Notes: a model not told the origin generated them from the letters alone. Positions 5,231 to 12,815 are shown, numbered from the stretch's first letter. The stretch: 35,483 nt of DNA from Pontiellaceae bacterium B12219 (GCA_029432795.1 JARNMJ010000047.1:1-35483), one strand, 5' to 3'. A program made the numbers and translations.

Positions 5231-5854
5231 ATGCCCAATAAACGGCTGAATGGACGCCTAGATGCCGTCAAGGTGTTCATAAAAAAATCAAATGCGGAAA
5301 AGTCTAAGCTGACGGAGTGGCTAAATAAATACAATGAACTGTTGGTTGAGTTGGATGAGCTGGAGCAAATGAAAGGAACGCTGCCTCAGGAAATCGATGC
5401 CTTGCTCTCTTCAGGAAAAATGGACAATACAACCATCGAGTTATTAGCGAAAAAACGCGCCCACCTGGATCTTCTTCCTGCAAGGGAGGATAAAGTCTGC
5501 GAGGCCATTGAGGTGCTCGATGGAGAGTTTGAAGAGGCCTCTGCGGTTATTGAGAACACCATTCGGTCCGCCTGCACATATTATTATGATCTCCAGATGG
5601 AGGCTGCCATAAATGACCTTAAGCAACTTGGCGTATCTGAAGAAGTTGCAAAAAATCAGGCGCTCTTACGGGATGATATTCGTAGTATAGATCCCTATTG
5701 TGCCAATGCCTATTGCGCTTCAGGCGTCGGTTTTGGGGGAAGTGCTGAAAGGGCCCGCCGTCTCCTCTGGGTATTCGAATCCTTTGAAGCGGGATATCAC
5801 CCGCGCTCGAAAGAGTCGGAAAAGTTCCAGAAAAACTGGGTGCCCGCTTCCTAG
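5231..5854 (+). CDS. coiled-coil phage protein, unknown function
   Basis: 207 residues with a good Shine-Dalgarno (AAGGAG, seven bases before the ATG). Residues 1-115 are strongly helical and charged (LTEWLNKYNELLVELDELEQ, KKRAHLDLLPAREDKVCEAI), consistent with a coiled coil. The C-terminal part has YCANAYCASGVGFGGSAERA, with two Cys and a Gly-rich stretch, then RRLLWVFESFEAGYHP. I do not recognise a family. Position in the early operon between the DUF1737-like gene and a structured RNA suggests an accessory early function. It is the last coding sequence before the putative RNA and terminator at 5902-6050. Confidence 0.7.
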   Translation: MPNKRLNGRLDAVKVFIKKSNAEKSKLTEWLNKYNELLVELDELEQMKGTLPQEIDALLSSGKMDNTTIELLAKKRAHLDLLPAREDKVCEAIEVLDGEFEEASAVIENTIRSACTYYYDLQMEAAINDLKQLGVSEEVAKNQALLRDDIRSIDPYCANAYCASGVGFGGSAERARRLLWVFESFEAGYHPRSKESEKFQKNWVPAS

Positions 5855-5901
5855 TCTAAACGCTCACAATGCTCTATCTAAATTTAATTGGTAAATAATT
5901 T

Positions 5902-6050
5902 ATGGTTGGCCGGGGACCCCTCCCGCCTTCGAACAGCAGCGATCTCCTGGTAATTTGTCACTGTTGTAGGGTGGCCGGTTTCCACCCCGGAGGAAGGCTC
6001 AGAGCTTTGCATCTTTCGGCTGAGCTGTTCCCGGCCAACCATTTTTTCTT
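5902..6050 (+). ncRNA. candidate structured small RNA with intrinsic terminator
   Basis: In the 208-bp gap between two early genes, ATGGTTGGCCGGG (5902-5914) pairs perfectly with CCCGGCCAACCAT (6030-6042), extendable to 16 pairs with one G-U, and TTTTTTCTTTT follows at once. Inside are GCCTTC/GAAGGC (5925-5930 with 5993-5998), AACAG/CTGTT (5932-5936 with 5961-5965), GGGTGG/CCACCC (5969-5974 with 5982-5987) and CTCAG/CTGAG (5998-6002 with 6020-6024). Closing stem, nested branches and terminal U-run make a compact RNA of about 145 nt. The layout does not match 6S RNA (single long hairpin), and no reverse transcriptase suggests a retron. Alternatives are an elaborate terminator/attenuator in the operon or a tiny inverted-repeat element. 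There is no protein-coding potential of note. Confidence 0.65.
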
Positions 6051-6062
6051 TTCTACTAGGCT

Positions 6063-6536
6063 ATGCTTAAACCAAAACAAAACATACACGGCTTTATTAT
6101 TCCGAATTCGGATAAGATTTCTCCGCTTACTGCAGCCGGTGTATTAGACTGTTCGCGCGATCATGTCTGCCACTTGATTCATCACGGCGAGCTTAAAGCG
6201 GACAACGCCTCAACTACCCAAATTTCACGATGGGAAATTTCCCGAACCGCACTGATTGATTTTATCATTGCGCGCACCACGATTGCTGAAGAAAATATAG
6301 ATACTTCGAACAGGGCAAGGTTTGATGGTCTTTTGCCTGAGTTCCGCATCATGGATGCACACGTGGTCGCAGACTTTCTGCAGTGTTCGCACTCACACAT
6401 ACTCAACCTTATTCAGAGTCGTAAAATTACCGCAACTGATCTTGCTGTGCGCTGCAACAGTAAACGTAAGTGGTTAAGAATCACCAAAGACTCCCTTACA
6501 GCCTTTATTGTATCAAATCTTGAGGGGGATTATTGA
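6063..6536 (+). CDS. double excisionase-like helix-turn-helix protein
   Basis: 157 residues containing two similar DNA-binding units: about 19-70 (ISPLTAAGVLDCSRDHVCHL, IHHGELKAD, SRWEISRTALIDFI) and about 97-152 (MDAHVVADFLQCSHSHILNL, IQSRKITATDL, KRKWLRITKDSLTAFI). Each matches the excisionase/AlpA pattern: helix-turn-helix, a short hairpin and a W-x-I wing. Such tandem proteins may bridge two DNA sites. The gene begins 12 bases after the U-run of the candidate RNA and overlaps the next gene (TGATG). Role in transposition control or early regulation is inferred from domain and operon. Confidence 0.65.
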   Translation: MLKPKQNIHGFIIPNSDKISPLTAAGVLDCSRDHVCHLIHHGELKADNASTTQISRWEISRTALIDFIIARTTIAEENIDTSNRARFDGLLPEFRIMDAHVVADFLQCSHSHILNLIQSRKITATDLAVRCNSKRKWLRITKDSLTAFIVSNLEGDY

Positions 6537-6796
6537 TGAACGCGAAAACTGTTTTCCGGCCATCCAAGCCTTCTGCATGCCGGGGCAATATGCTGAGCGT
6601 GCATAGGATTGCGCAGCTCCTTGATCTGCCTTCAACAGAAATACGCTATGCCATTGAGTCTGGGAAACTGATTGCCATCGATATTCGAGGCATTGCTTCC
6701 TCCCGTCCAGAATACCGTGTGTTCAAATTCAGTTATACCGCCTGGCAGCAAAGCATGCAGGCTTCCGACAATTTCCAACCCGCAGAGGTCGCATAA
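6536..6796 (+). CDS. excisionase-like helix-turn-helix protein
   Basis: 86 residues from ATG 6536, which shares its A with the upstream TGA; GAGGGGG lies nine bases upstream. A TTG at 6533 would add one residue. The pattern MLSVHRIAQLLDLPSTEIRY, AIESGKLIAIDI, EYRVFKFSYTAWQQ resembles the units of the preceding gene, suggesting duplication. It is probably a DNA-binding accessory factor. The stop TAA overlaps the next ATG (TAATG). Confidence 0.6.
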   Translation: MNAKTVFRPSKPSACRGNMLSVHRIAQLLDLPSTEIRYAIESGKLIAIDIRGIASSRPEYRVFKFSYTAWQQSMQASDNFQPAEVA

Positions 6797-7299
6797 TGGC
6801 AAACCGAAAAACATGGCAGCAGCGTCAGGCAGAACTGAAAAAAGATGCGATTGTTGAAATTCTGAACCGTCCTAAAGGTGAATCGGTCCTGGCTTCCATA
6901 AGGCGCATATCTGCGGCGTATAATGGCAAGCGCCTGCCGGATAACAAACGCCTCCGCCTTTCTGTCAGAAGCCTGATCAGGATTTGGTATTTGTGGAAGA
7001 AAAATCCCGTCGATTCCGTTTTTGATGTAAATTATGCAGGCCCTGAAGTTCAGCCCAGCATTGCCCCGTGGGCAAAGCTACTGATTGTTGAATTTGCAGT
7101 AACGCACGGCTTTACCATTCCCCAGGCCCATGCACGACTCAGCAAAGCCGTTCCTGATCTCCCTTTTTGTGAACGCACCCTGCGCCGCCATATATCCGAA
7201 GCGGACCGAAAACGAATTGCCAAAGCGATCAAACTTAAAAAAGGGAAAGCGGCCCTGGTCCGGGAAGAAGAAGTGTTGAATGCGGGAGGCTTGCAGTGA
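6796..7299 (+). CDS. DNA-binding protein resembling a transposase N-terminal region
   Basis: 167 basic residues: ILNRPKGESVLASIRRISAA, LRLSVRSLIRIWYLWKKNP, then PWAKLLIVEFAVTHGFTIPQ, ERTLRRHISEADRKRIAKAI and a Lys-rich end. The layout of two helical DNA-binding regions with a Trp-rich linker is reminiscent of the site-binding domains of Mu-type transposases without the DDE core, but I cannot name a family. It overlaps neighbours on both sides (TAATG and GTGA). It may bind element ends or act as a regulator. Confidence 0.5.
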   Translation: MANRKTWQQRQAELKKDAIVEILNRPKGESVLASIRRISAAYNGKRLPDNKRLRLSVRSLIRIWYLWKKNPVDSVFDVNYAGPEVQPSIAPWAKLLIVEFAVTHGFTIPQAHARLSKAVPDLPFCERTLRRHISEADRKRIAKAIKLKKGKAALVREEEVLNAGGLQ

Positions 7300-7556
7300 G
7301 TTTTGCAGCCAAACTTAAAAACGCTCAAATTTTGCCTGTGTGGCCCTTTTTGTTTTTATGCACCTCAATGATCGCTGAAAACCAGAAAAGAGGTTTGCAG
7401 AAAATTGCAGGGCGTGCAGGAGGTATCCTGAAGCCGATGGCCGTGCGCTTGTTGGCCGGGTGCACCAATACCCCTCGATTGTTTGAACTACCTACCAAGA
7501 CGGCGGCTCTATATAAGGAAAAGAAAAAGCAGGGAGGATATATCCATGACCGATAA
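7296..7556 (+). CDS. small phage protein, unknown function
   Basis: 86 residues from GTG 7296 (GTGA overlap with the previous stop), with GGGAGG about eight bases upstream. There is one short hydrophobic stretch near residues 12-26 (ILPVWPFLFLCTSMI), then a basic region (KRGLQKIAGRAGG, KEKKKQGG). It overlaps the next gene by 11 bases. It is not recognised. The hydrophobic plus basic layout could fit a small membrane-associated protein. It could also be a read-through of little meaning, although the coupling signals favour a gene. Confidence 0.45.
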   Translation: MSFAAKLKNAQILPVWPFLFLCTSMIAENQKRGLQKIAGRAGGILKPMAVRLLAGCTNTPRLFELPTKTAALYKEKKKQGGYIHDR

Positions 7557-7848
7557 CGCACCTCCGGTACATTTTAACAGTCCCATCATCCAACGGGCCG
7601 CCGAGAAGGCCGGGCTTCCGATCACCGAATTTATTGAATATTGCGTACTGCAAATGATCCGTATTCAGGAAGTTGAACCCGCTGAATTTTTGATGCTTGA
7701 TGGTTCAACGCCCTGGGAGCGGCTGCAAAACGTGCGATTCTCTATCAACTTCTTCGAACGCTATAAAAAGCTCTGTCCGGAAAATCAGGCCACTATGCGT
7801 GAGCAGTTTCCTGAGACCATTTTCCCCGCCACAGAGGAGCAGTCATGA
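7546..7848 (+). CDS. small early protein, unknown function
   Basis: 100 residues from ATG 7546, chosen over an upstream in-frame ATG (7483) because GGAGG stands eight bases before it. N-terminal helices (IIQRAAEKAGLPITEFIEYC, VLQMIRIQEVEPAEFLMLD) are followed by WERLQNVRFSINFFERYKKL. There is no recognisable catalytic motif; the first 40 residues have a weak ribbon-helix-helix flavour. The stop overlaps an ATG (ATGA at 7845) that opens a doubtful frame in the structured RNA region. Confidence 0.6.
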   Translation: MTDNAPPVHFNSPIIQRAAEKAGLPITEFIEYCVLQMIRIQEVEPAEFLMLDGSTPWERLQNVRFSINFFERYKKLCPENQATMREQFPETIFPATEEQS

Positions 7849-8087
7849 AAATAAGAGACGGTTCCATCCTTGACTTTTTCGCCCATTTTGAAATCTTAAA
7901 AAACGTCTCCGCAAAAGACCCACATAGAAATTCCAAACACACGCCTTTTGGCCTGTGCTCATTTGCGCCCTCGGGCGCAGCACTCCTATGTAGTGTCTTT
8001 TGCGGGGATGAGTGCAGGCCTCTTTTTGTAGCTGGACCGCAAACCAGCGAAGTGGCCTGCGAGACTAAACATAGGAGAGTCTCATGA
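7845..8087 (+). CDS. doubtful 80-codon ORF over a structured RNA region
   Basis: ATGA overlap with the upstream gene supports initiation here, and the first 25 or so codons look protein-like (MKIRDGSILDFFAHFEILKN). The remainder (Cys- and Pro-rich, ending CETKHRRVS) coincides base for base with several perfect stems at 7904-8083, so its sequence is better explained by RNA structure. A short leader peptide followed by structure is another option. It overlaps the next start by four bases. Confidence 0.25.
   Translation: MKIRDGSILDFFAHFEILKNVSAKDPHRNSKHTPFGLCSFAPSGAALLCSVFCGDECRPLFVAGPQTSEVACETKHRRVS
7904..8083 (+). ncRNA. candidate structured RNA or leader before the 8084 gene
   Basis: A 16-pair stem (two G-U) joins 7904-7919 to 7995-8010, with CCGCAAAAGAC/GTCTTTTGCGG perfect at its core, and continues inward as ACATAG/CTATGT (7922-7927 with 7986-7991). 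It encloses a bulged hairpin: GTGCT/AGCAC (7955-7959 with 7979-7983) plus GCGCCC/GGGCGC (7965-7970 with 7973-7978). A second domain is GCAGGCC/GGCCTGC (8014-8020 with 8054-8060) around GCTGG/CCAGC (8031-8035 with 8044-8048). Finally GAGACT/AGTCTC (8061-8066 with 8078-8083) loops out the AGGAG of the gene at 8084. It could be a stand-alone RNA or a cis-acting translational control leader. No U-run terminator follows the main stem. Confidence 0.55.
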
Positions 8088-8461
8088 AGCATGACACGGA
8101 AGCAGCAATACCGAAAACCTTCGACAGACCGTCAATGAAATCGCCTGAATGTTCCGGCAAGAAGCATAGCACATTATATCTTTCATTCCCGGGAGAGGAG
8201 TATTCAGTCGAGTTCCCGGAAGCAAAGGCCGCTGCATACCTATTTGTAGCCGACATTATCGACAAGCAAATCAACTGCCGTGGTCTGGGCAATGCTTTTT
8301 CTAACATTAATGCCCTTGCCGAATTGATAGAACACCACCCCCATTTGCAGGAAGAGGCAAAGGTATTCAGGCAGTTATTTGAGGCATCAAAAACCCTAAT
8401 GGCGATTCCCGAAATTGCAGATAAACTTATTTCATACAGAAAAGAGGAGGAAGCGTCATGA
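8084..8461 (+). CDS. small early protein, first of a paralogue pair
   Basis: 125 residues; AGGAG six bases upstream lies in the loop of a six-pair hairpin. The N-terminal half (LYLSFPGEEYSVEFPEAKAA) looks beta-rich, the C-terminal half helical (NAFSNINALAELIEHHPHLQ, KVFRQLFEASKTLMAIPEIA). The helical half resembles that of the next protein, including spacing, so these are diverged tandem duplicates. The ATGA overlap with the next gene implies coupling. There is no known family. By position, just before the transposase, one may think of transposition accessory or immunity functions, but nothing shows this. Confidence 0.6.
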   Translation: MKHDTEAAIPKTFDRPSMKSPECSGKKHSTLYLSFPGEEYSVEFPEAKAAAYLFVADIIDKQINCRGLGNAFSNINALAELIEHHPHLQEEAKVFRQLFEASKTLMAIPEIADKLISYRKEEEAS

Positions 8462-8847
8462 GCACTCAGCCTAATAAACAGCAAAAAGAACGTGGTAAGA
8501 ATGACCGTCAGGAAAAGGCCCTCGAAACCTCTTCATTGCCGAAAAAGGAAACCGTAGTTCATCCCTTTATGGAACGCCTTTTCTCAGCAGATCTAAGGGC
8601 TGTCCATGGACCAACCTTCGGCGATTTATGCAGCGACTCTGTTGAGGGAGAACATCATTTCCTCACATTAAACCTTGATCGCATATTCGCCTTGAATGAT
8701 TGGGACCACATCTTCTGCAGTCTGATGGACCTTGAGTCTGTCATCCGCTATTGCCCGAAACTTAAAAACGAAGCCGGTGCTATTCGCGCCCTGATCGAAG
8801 CCGAAAAGGTTCTCGGCGATTTCTGCCGCGCCGTTAAAGCCTGCTAA
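8458..8847 (+). CDS. small early protein, second of a paralogue pair
   Basis: 129 residues with a hydrophilic, Lys-rich N-terminus (about 1-35) and a C-terminal helical region, DHIFCSLMDLESVIRYCPKL then EAGAIRALIEAEKVLGDFCR, comparable to the end of the preceding protein (aspects: F-x-x-L-x-x-L-x-x-x-I, P-x-L-x-x-E-A, L-x-E-A-x-K-x-L). It ends five bases before the transposase ATG. Unknown function; probably acts with its paralogue. Confidence 0.6.
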   Translation: MSTQPNKQQKERGKNDRQEKALETSSLPKKETVVHPFMERLFSADLRAVHGPTFGDLCSDSVEGEHHFLTLNLDRIFALNDWDHIFCSLMDLESVIRYCPKLKNEAGAIRALIEAEKVLGDFCRAVKAC

Positions 8848-8852
8848 TTAAA

Positions 8853-11243
8853 ATGACTACCCACCGCCAAAACCAAACTATGTACACCGCGTCTGAAATT
8901 GCTTCAGCTGCAGGAATGTCGCGGCGGTGGGCATTCAAGGCGCTGGAGGGCATTACGCCCTCCGGCCAGGTGCTGCAGGGCGGCAAGCCCGTTAATGCCT
9001 GGGCCTTCATGGATCTGCCCGGCGATATCCGCGCCCGGCTCGATGCCCAAGCGCAAAAGTTCTGCTTCAAGGATGCAGAGCAGCTGCTGGACCGTGGCAA
9101 GACGCCATGGCAACCGGAAATCCCCTTGCGCGAAATTGCTGATCGCCATATTCAAAAAGCGCACGATCTCAAACGGGCACTGTTGCCGATCCTTGAAAAG
9201 CTGAGCGATCTCGATTCCCTGGCATCGGTTGAGAAACAGGGACTTCAGCTCTATAAAGAAATCTTTGGCCACGCCGTTTCTTCCAGACATTGGAACCGCC
9301 TGATCATGCGGACCTTTAACCGCGATGCCGGGCGCGATGAATTCCAACGGTTGGAAATCTATTTAGACGATAAACTGACCCGCCGCCCGCAAGATAAATC
9401 CAAAGCCACGAAAGCGGCGAAGGATGCTTTTATCGATGCACGGGCCGCCATCGACATGATTGCCAACATCAATAAGCCCACGCCTAAAGAAAAGCTGATC
9501 ATCTGGACCTACGTCCTTTCCGCCGTCGAAGAGCTTATCCAGGGCGGAACACCGGAAAAGGCAGCGAATAAAGCTGCTCTGGAATTCCTAAATGCGGAAG
9601 CCCTATTTATTGCCAAGTCTGCCGATGCGCTTCGGGCAGCTTTTTATCGAAAAGCCAAGGCCTGGAAAAAGAGCGGCGGCAAGCCTTCGGCAATTAAAGA
9701 CCGCAGAAACGAACGATCCGGCAACCATAAACCCGCCCCTTTATCTGAGGAAGATGAAAACACGATCCTGGCCTATACAACCATTGCAGGCGGGCGACTT
9801 TCCCAAGGATGGCGCGAAGCCCGCCGCGCTGGCGCTCTCAGCCCGGAGCTTATGCAGCGCTACATCCTGAATGAACGCGAGAATAAAAGTTATGTCCCCA
9901 ACCCGATCCGCGCGGCCCTGCAGCATAAAGTGAAGATGGTAGATGATCACCACCACGGCCCGCACCGCGCTAAAATGCAAGGCGCATTCCTGGAGCGCGA
10001 TCCGAGCTCCATCCATTCCGGGGACTGGTTCCAAGGCGATGATACGACTTTGCCGATATATATCCACAACGAGAAAGATCCGCGTAAGCCCACCCGTGGA
10101 CAGTTCCTTATGATGGTGGACGTGCGCACCGGCTTCATTCTCTCTTACGTCATGATTGCCGATAAGGCTTACAATGGTCGCGATGTTCGCAACCTCATCA
10201 CCGTTACGCATGACCGGTGGGGATTGCCCCGAAAGGGATTTTATTTCGAGAACGGAATTTGGCGGGCAAAGACCGTGAAGGGCGGCATTGCCTGGGCCGA
10301 AACGGAGGCGGGCCTAATGTCGGAACTGAACCTTCGTTTTCAACATGCCCGCGAAGCCCGCGCCAAGATTGTGGAACGAGCTTTCGGTTTGCTGCAAAAC
10401 TACTGCGAACGCATTCAGGGCTATGTTGGCCGCGATGAACGTCACGATCACTACGAGAAGATCCAGAAGCAGCTTCAGTCCGTGCGCGGTGGGAAAGTGC
10501 CAAGCGTCGAAATGCTTTTGACACAGGAAGAACTTTGCCAGGCACTGGACTGGATTATCGATCAGGTAAATAATGATGTCCAGAATGGTAAGCTTTGCCC
10601 CGGCCTGACGCCCGAAGAAGCCTACACGAAATACTTCAACTTTAACGACCCGTTGACCCAGCTAGGCCGTACCACCCGCTATCTGTTGGCTGATTCCGTC
10701 GAAAAGGTAACCGTTGGCCGGAATGGAATCAGCCTGCTACGCGGCAAGGATCGCTTCACCTATAAGAGCGAGGAAACCGGGAAACGGCAGGGCATGGAAG
10801 TACTGGCCTGGTTCAGCCCCGAAAATCCGGAAATCCTTTGCGTAACTGATTTAAAGAAAAAGAACCCCTTCACGGTCGAACGCGCCCAGGCCGTTCCGCT
10901 TATGGATGCCGACCCCGACTTGCTCGATCAGGAGAACAGCCGGAACGCAACGCACAACAATTATGGAAAGCGCCTCTATAAGGCCGTCAAACAACGCTTC
11001 CCGGATGAACTACGCGACCGCATGTTCCGACCGACCTACGTCGATGAGCAAACCGCCGAACTTGGCCTGGAAATGGAACACCAACGCGCAGAAGCCGAGA
11101 AATCGAAAAAGAAAACGACCAACCAGAAAAAGAAAATTGCCAAGGGCGGATTCAAACCCTCCCCCATCGCCGAACGCCGTAAAGAACAGGAAAAAGCCGC
11201 ATCCAAGGACAGCGAAGTCCTGGAAATGTTGAGGAACCTATGA
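8853..11243 (+). CDS. MuA-like DDE transposase
   Basis: 796 residues. Residues 10-62 (YTASEIASAAGMSRRWAFKA ... PVNAWAFMDLP) match the Mu-type winged-helix DNA-binding domain. A helical site-binding region follows to about 380. The RNase H-like core has the first acid in GDWFQGDDTTLP (Asp391 or Asp396/397), MMVDVRTGFILSYVMI as the second strand, FYFENG (Glu466) where most members have DNG, and KIVERAFGLLQNY (Glu508) as the last acid. The beta-barrel region and a Lys-rich tail, probably for ATPase contact, complete the protein. It cuts element ends and joins them to target DNA. The Shine-Dalgarno is weak. The next gene overlaps by four bases. Glu in place of Asp in the second motif deserves an alignment check. 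Confidence 0.9.
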   Translation: MTTHRQNQTMYTASEIASAAGMSRRWAFKALEGITPSGQVLQGGKPVNAWAFMDLPGDIRARLDAQAQKFCFKDAEQLLDRGKTPWQPEIPLREIADRHIQKAHDLKRALLPILEKLSDLDSLASVEKQGLQLYKEIFGHAVSSRHWNRLIMRTFNRDAGRDEFQRLEIYLDDKLTRRPQDKSKATKAAKDAFIDARAAIDMIANINKPTPKEKLIIWTYVLSAVEELIQGGTPEKAANKAALEFLNAEALFIAKSADALRAAFYRKAKAWKKSGGKPSAIKDRRNERSGNHKPAPLSEEDENTILAYTTIAGGRLSQGWREARRAGALSPELMQRYILNERENKSYVPNPIRAALQHKVKMVDDHHHGPHRAKMQGAFLERDPSSIHSGDWFQGDDTTLPIYIHNEKDPRKPTRGQFLMMVDVRTGFILSYVMIADKAYNGRDVRNLITVTHDRWGLPRKGFYFENGIWRAKTVKGGIAWAETEAGLMSELNLRFQHAREARAKIVERAFGLLQNYCERIQGYVGRDERHDHYEKIQKQLQSVRGGKVPSVEMLLTQEELCQALDWIIDQVNNDVQNGKLCPGLTPEEAYTKYFNFNDPLTQLGRTTRYLLADSVEKVTVGRNGISLLRGKDRFTYKSEETGKRQGMEVLAWFSPENPEILCVTDLKKKNPFTVERAQAVPLMDADPDLLDQENSRNATHNNYGKRLYKAVKQRFPDELRDRMFRPTYVDEQTAELGLEMEHQRAEAEKSKKKTTNQKKKIAKGGFKPSPIAERRKEQEKAASKDSEVLEMLRNL
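9342..9356. repeat. iterated palindrome TTCCAANNNTTGGAA, prophage copy
   Basis: Exact copy inside the transposase gene (codons for Phe-Gln-Arg-Leu-Glu). A one-mismatch copy lies 61 bases upstream (9281-9295). The same palindrome occurs eight more times, exactly, in the chromosomal part of the window. Confidence 0.8.
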
Positions 11244-12763
11244 GCAGCACACGTAAAGCCGACGGCAGCCGCCCGCTCCGACAAGAACGCTACGCTTCTG
11301 ACCCGGCCTTTAACGAAGGCCTGAAAGCCAGTACCGTGGCGCGAAAATGCGGAGTATTCTCCAATCCAGTCCATAAGGAACTTGCGCTGCATCTCCAATT
11401 CATTTCAATGCAACCGGGTGGCCTATCCGTCTTTGTTTCTGATTTTCTGACCCGCTACGGCGACCGAATCGGCAGCAAAGCTATGCGCCGGAACCTTCAC
11501 ATTAAAACGTTTAATGCGGATCAGGTGCGCCAAGTACGGGATGAACTCGGGTGCGCCAAAGATCAGTTCCCCCTGAAAGGGGAATGGATCGGATCGCTTT
11601 GGGAAGGCCCAATTCAAGATAATTGGGAGGACGACAACGACTTTGAATACCGGATGGATAATTGGCGGAAAGAAAAGAACCGTGAGGCAGCCAATAACCC
11701 CACGAGCTATCCCGCCCAAGCCATTATTGATCACTGTATGGATCAGGCTGAGTCCTGGCTTGAACAATGGTTCATAGATTTTTGCCTGGATCCAGCAGTA
11801 AGCCTTGATTTCCCGCCCGGCTGGTTCCATGAAATTGAAAGCTCTCTGACTGACTACTTCAATGACCGGCGCATCGACACGTTGGCCGGGAAGGTAGTGA
11901 CCTCTATAGGGGAAGAAATCAATGACGCCCTTGATTATGCCTGGGAAGAAAAAGTTCTGGTCCATATCAACGGAGTTGCCCGCATGGGCAAGACCTATCA
12001 GGTAAAGCAATGGTGCAACGCCCATCCGGGCCGCGTGCGTTATGTCCAGGTCCCTTCCGGAAATGATGACATAAGTTTTCTTCGCGCTATCGCCCGCGCC
12101 CTGGGCACCGCTTCAGGCAGTGCCATGAAAACAACACAGATCAAACGACAAATTGAAGATGCCATTCAGGATTCAGGCATCATGCTTGTTTTTGATGAGG
12201 CACATTATCTATTCCCCCAATATAAAGACGTTCGCAGCTCTCCGCGCCGGATTAACTGGCTGCTGACCGAAGTGGTCAACAAAGGAATTCCCGTTGCAAT
12301 CATCACCACCCCGCAATTTGATATGTCGCAAAAAGCCATTGTGAACGGATCTGGATGGGCAGATGAGCAGCTCACAGGCCGCATTGCGTTCCGCCTTGAT
12401 CTTCCGCCTGTACTGCCAGCTGAAGACCTGACAGATATAGCAAAACACTATTTTCCGGAAGCATCCAAAGAAGTATCAGGAATCCTTAGTTGGTACGCCC
12501 ACCGATCCGGCAAATATCTGGCAGGCCTTGAAGCCGTTTCCAAACGCGCCCGTTTTCTGGCCCGCAAAACAGGAAGAAGCTCCCCGAACGGGTCAGACCT
12601 GAAGGCGGCAATGACTCAGGTTGATCCGGCCATTGCAGAAATTTTTAAACAGAATAAAGAACCTCAGAAACAGATTAAACAACCGGCAATAGAAAAGCCG
12701 GTTTACAAACCCTCTGCACGACCAGTGCAGGCCACTTGCGAGAAGACTGCAGTAACCGCGTAA
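11240..12763 (+). CDS. MuB-like AAA+ transposition ATPase
   Basis: 507 residues. Walker A at 245-252 (GVARMGKT) and Walker B at 316-320 (VFDEA) followed by HYLFPQ identify a MuB/TnsC-type AAA ATPase, which selects target DNA and activates the transposase. Arg-rich sensor regions follow (SSPRRINWLLTEVVNKG, TGRIAFRLDLPPVLP). A Lys/Pro-rich tail ends the protein. MuB is 312 residues; here about 230 residues precede the ATPase core. Residues 23-45 (AFNEGLKASTVARKCG) could be the usual small helix-turn-helix, but much of the remaining N-terminus is new to me. The start overlaps the transposase stop (ATGA), and the gene ends the operon. Confidence 0.85.
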   Translation: MSSTRKADGSRPLRQERYASDPAFNEGLKASTVARKCGVFSNPVHKELALHLQFISMQPGGLSVFVSDFLTRYGDRIGSKAMRRNLHIKTFNADQVRQVRDELGCAKDQFPLKGEWIGSLWEGPIQDNWEDDNDFEYRMDNWRKEKNREAANNPTSYPAQAIIDHCMDQAESWLEQWFIDFCLDPAVSLDFPPGWFHEIESSLTDYFNDRRIDTLAGKVVTSIGEEINDALDYAWEEKVLVHINGVARMGKTYQVKQWCNAHPGRVRYVQVPSGNDDISFLRAIARALGTASGSAMKTTQIKRQIEDAIQDSGIMLVFDEAHYLFPQYKDVRSSPRRINWLLTEVVNKGIPVAIITTPQFDMSQKAIVNGSGWADEQLTGRIAFRLDLPPVLPAEDLTDIAKHYFPEASKEVSGILSWYAHRSGKYLAGLEAVSKRARFLARKTGRSSPNGSDLKAAMTQVDPAIAEIFKQNKEPQKQIKQPAIEKPVYKPSARPVQATCEKTAVTA

Positions 12764-12790
12764 GGCGGAAGACAGGATAAATTTTGAACT

Positions 12791-12815
12791 CCGCTCTCTG
12801 AGCGGGGGCTTTTTT
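12791..12815 (+). terminator. intrinsic terminator of the early operon
   Basis: CCGCTC (12791-12796) pairs with GAGCGG (12800-12805) across TCT, followed by GGGC and six T. It lies 28 bases after the ATPase stop. Confidence 0.75.

Noticed and set aside
5902-6050. Retron or 6S RNA
   Set aside because: No reverse transcriptase is present nearby, and the fold is branched rather than one long hairpin with a central bubble.
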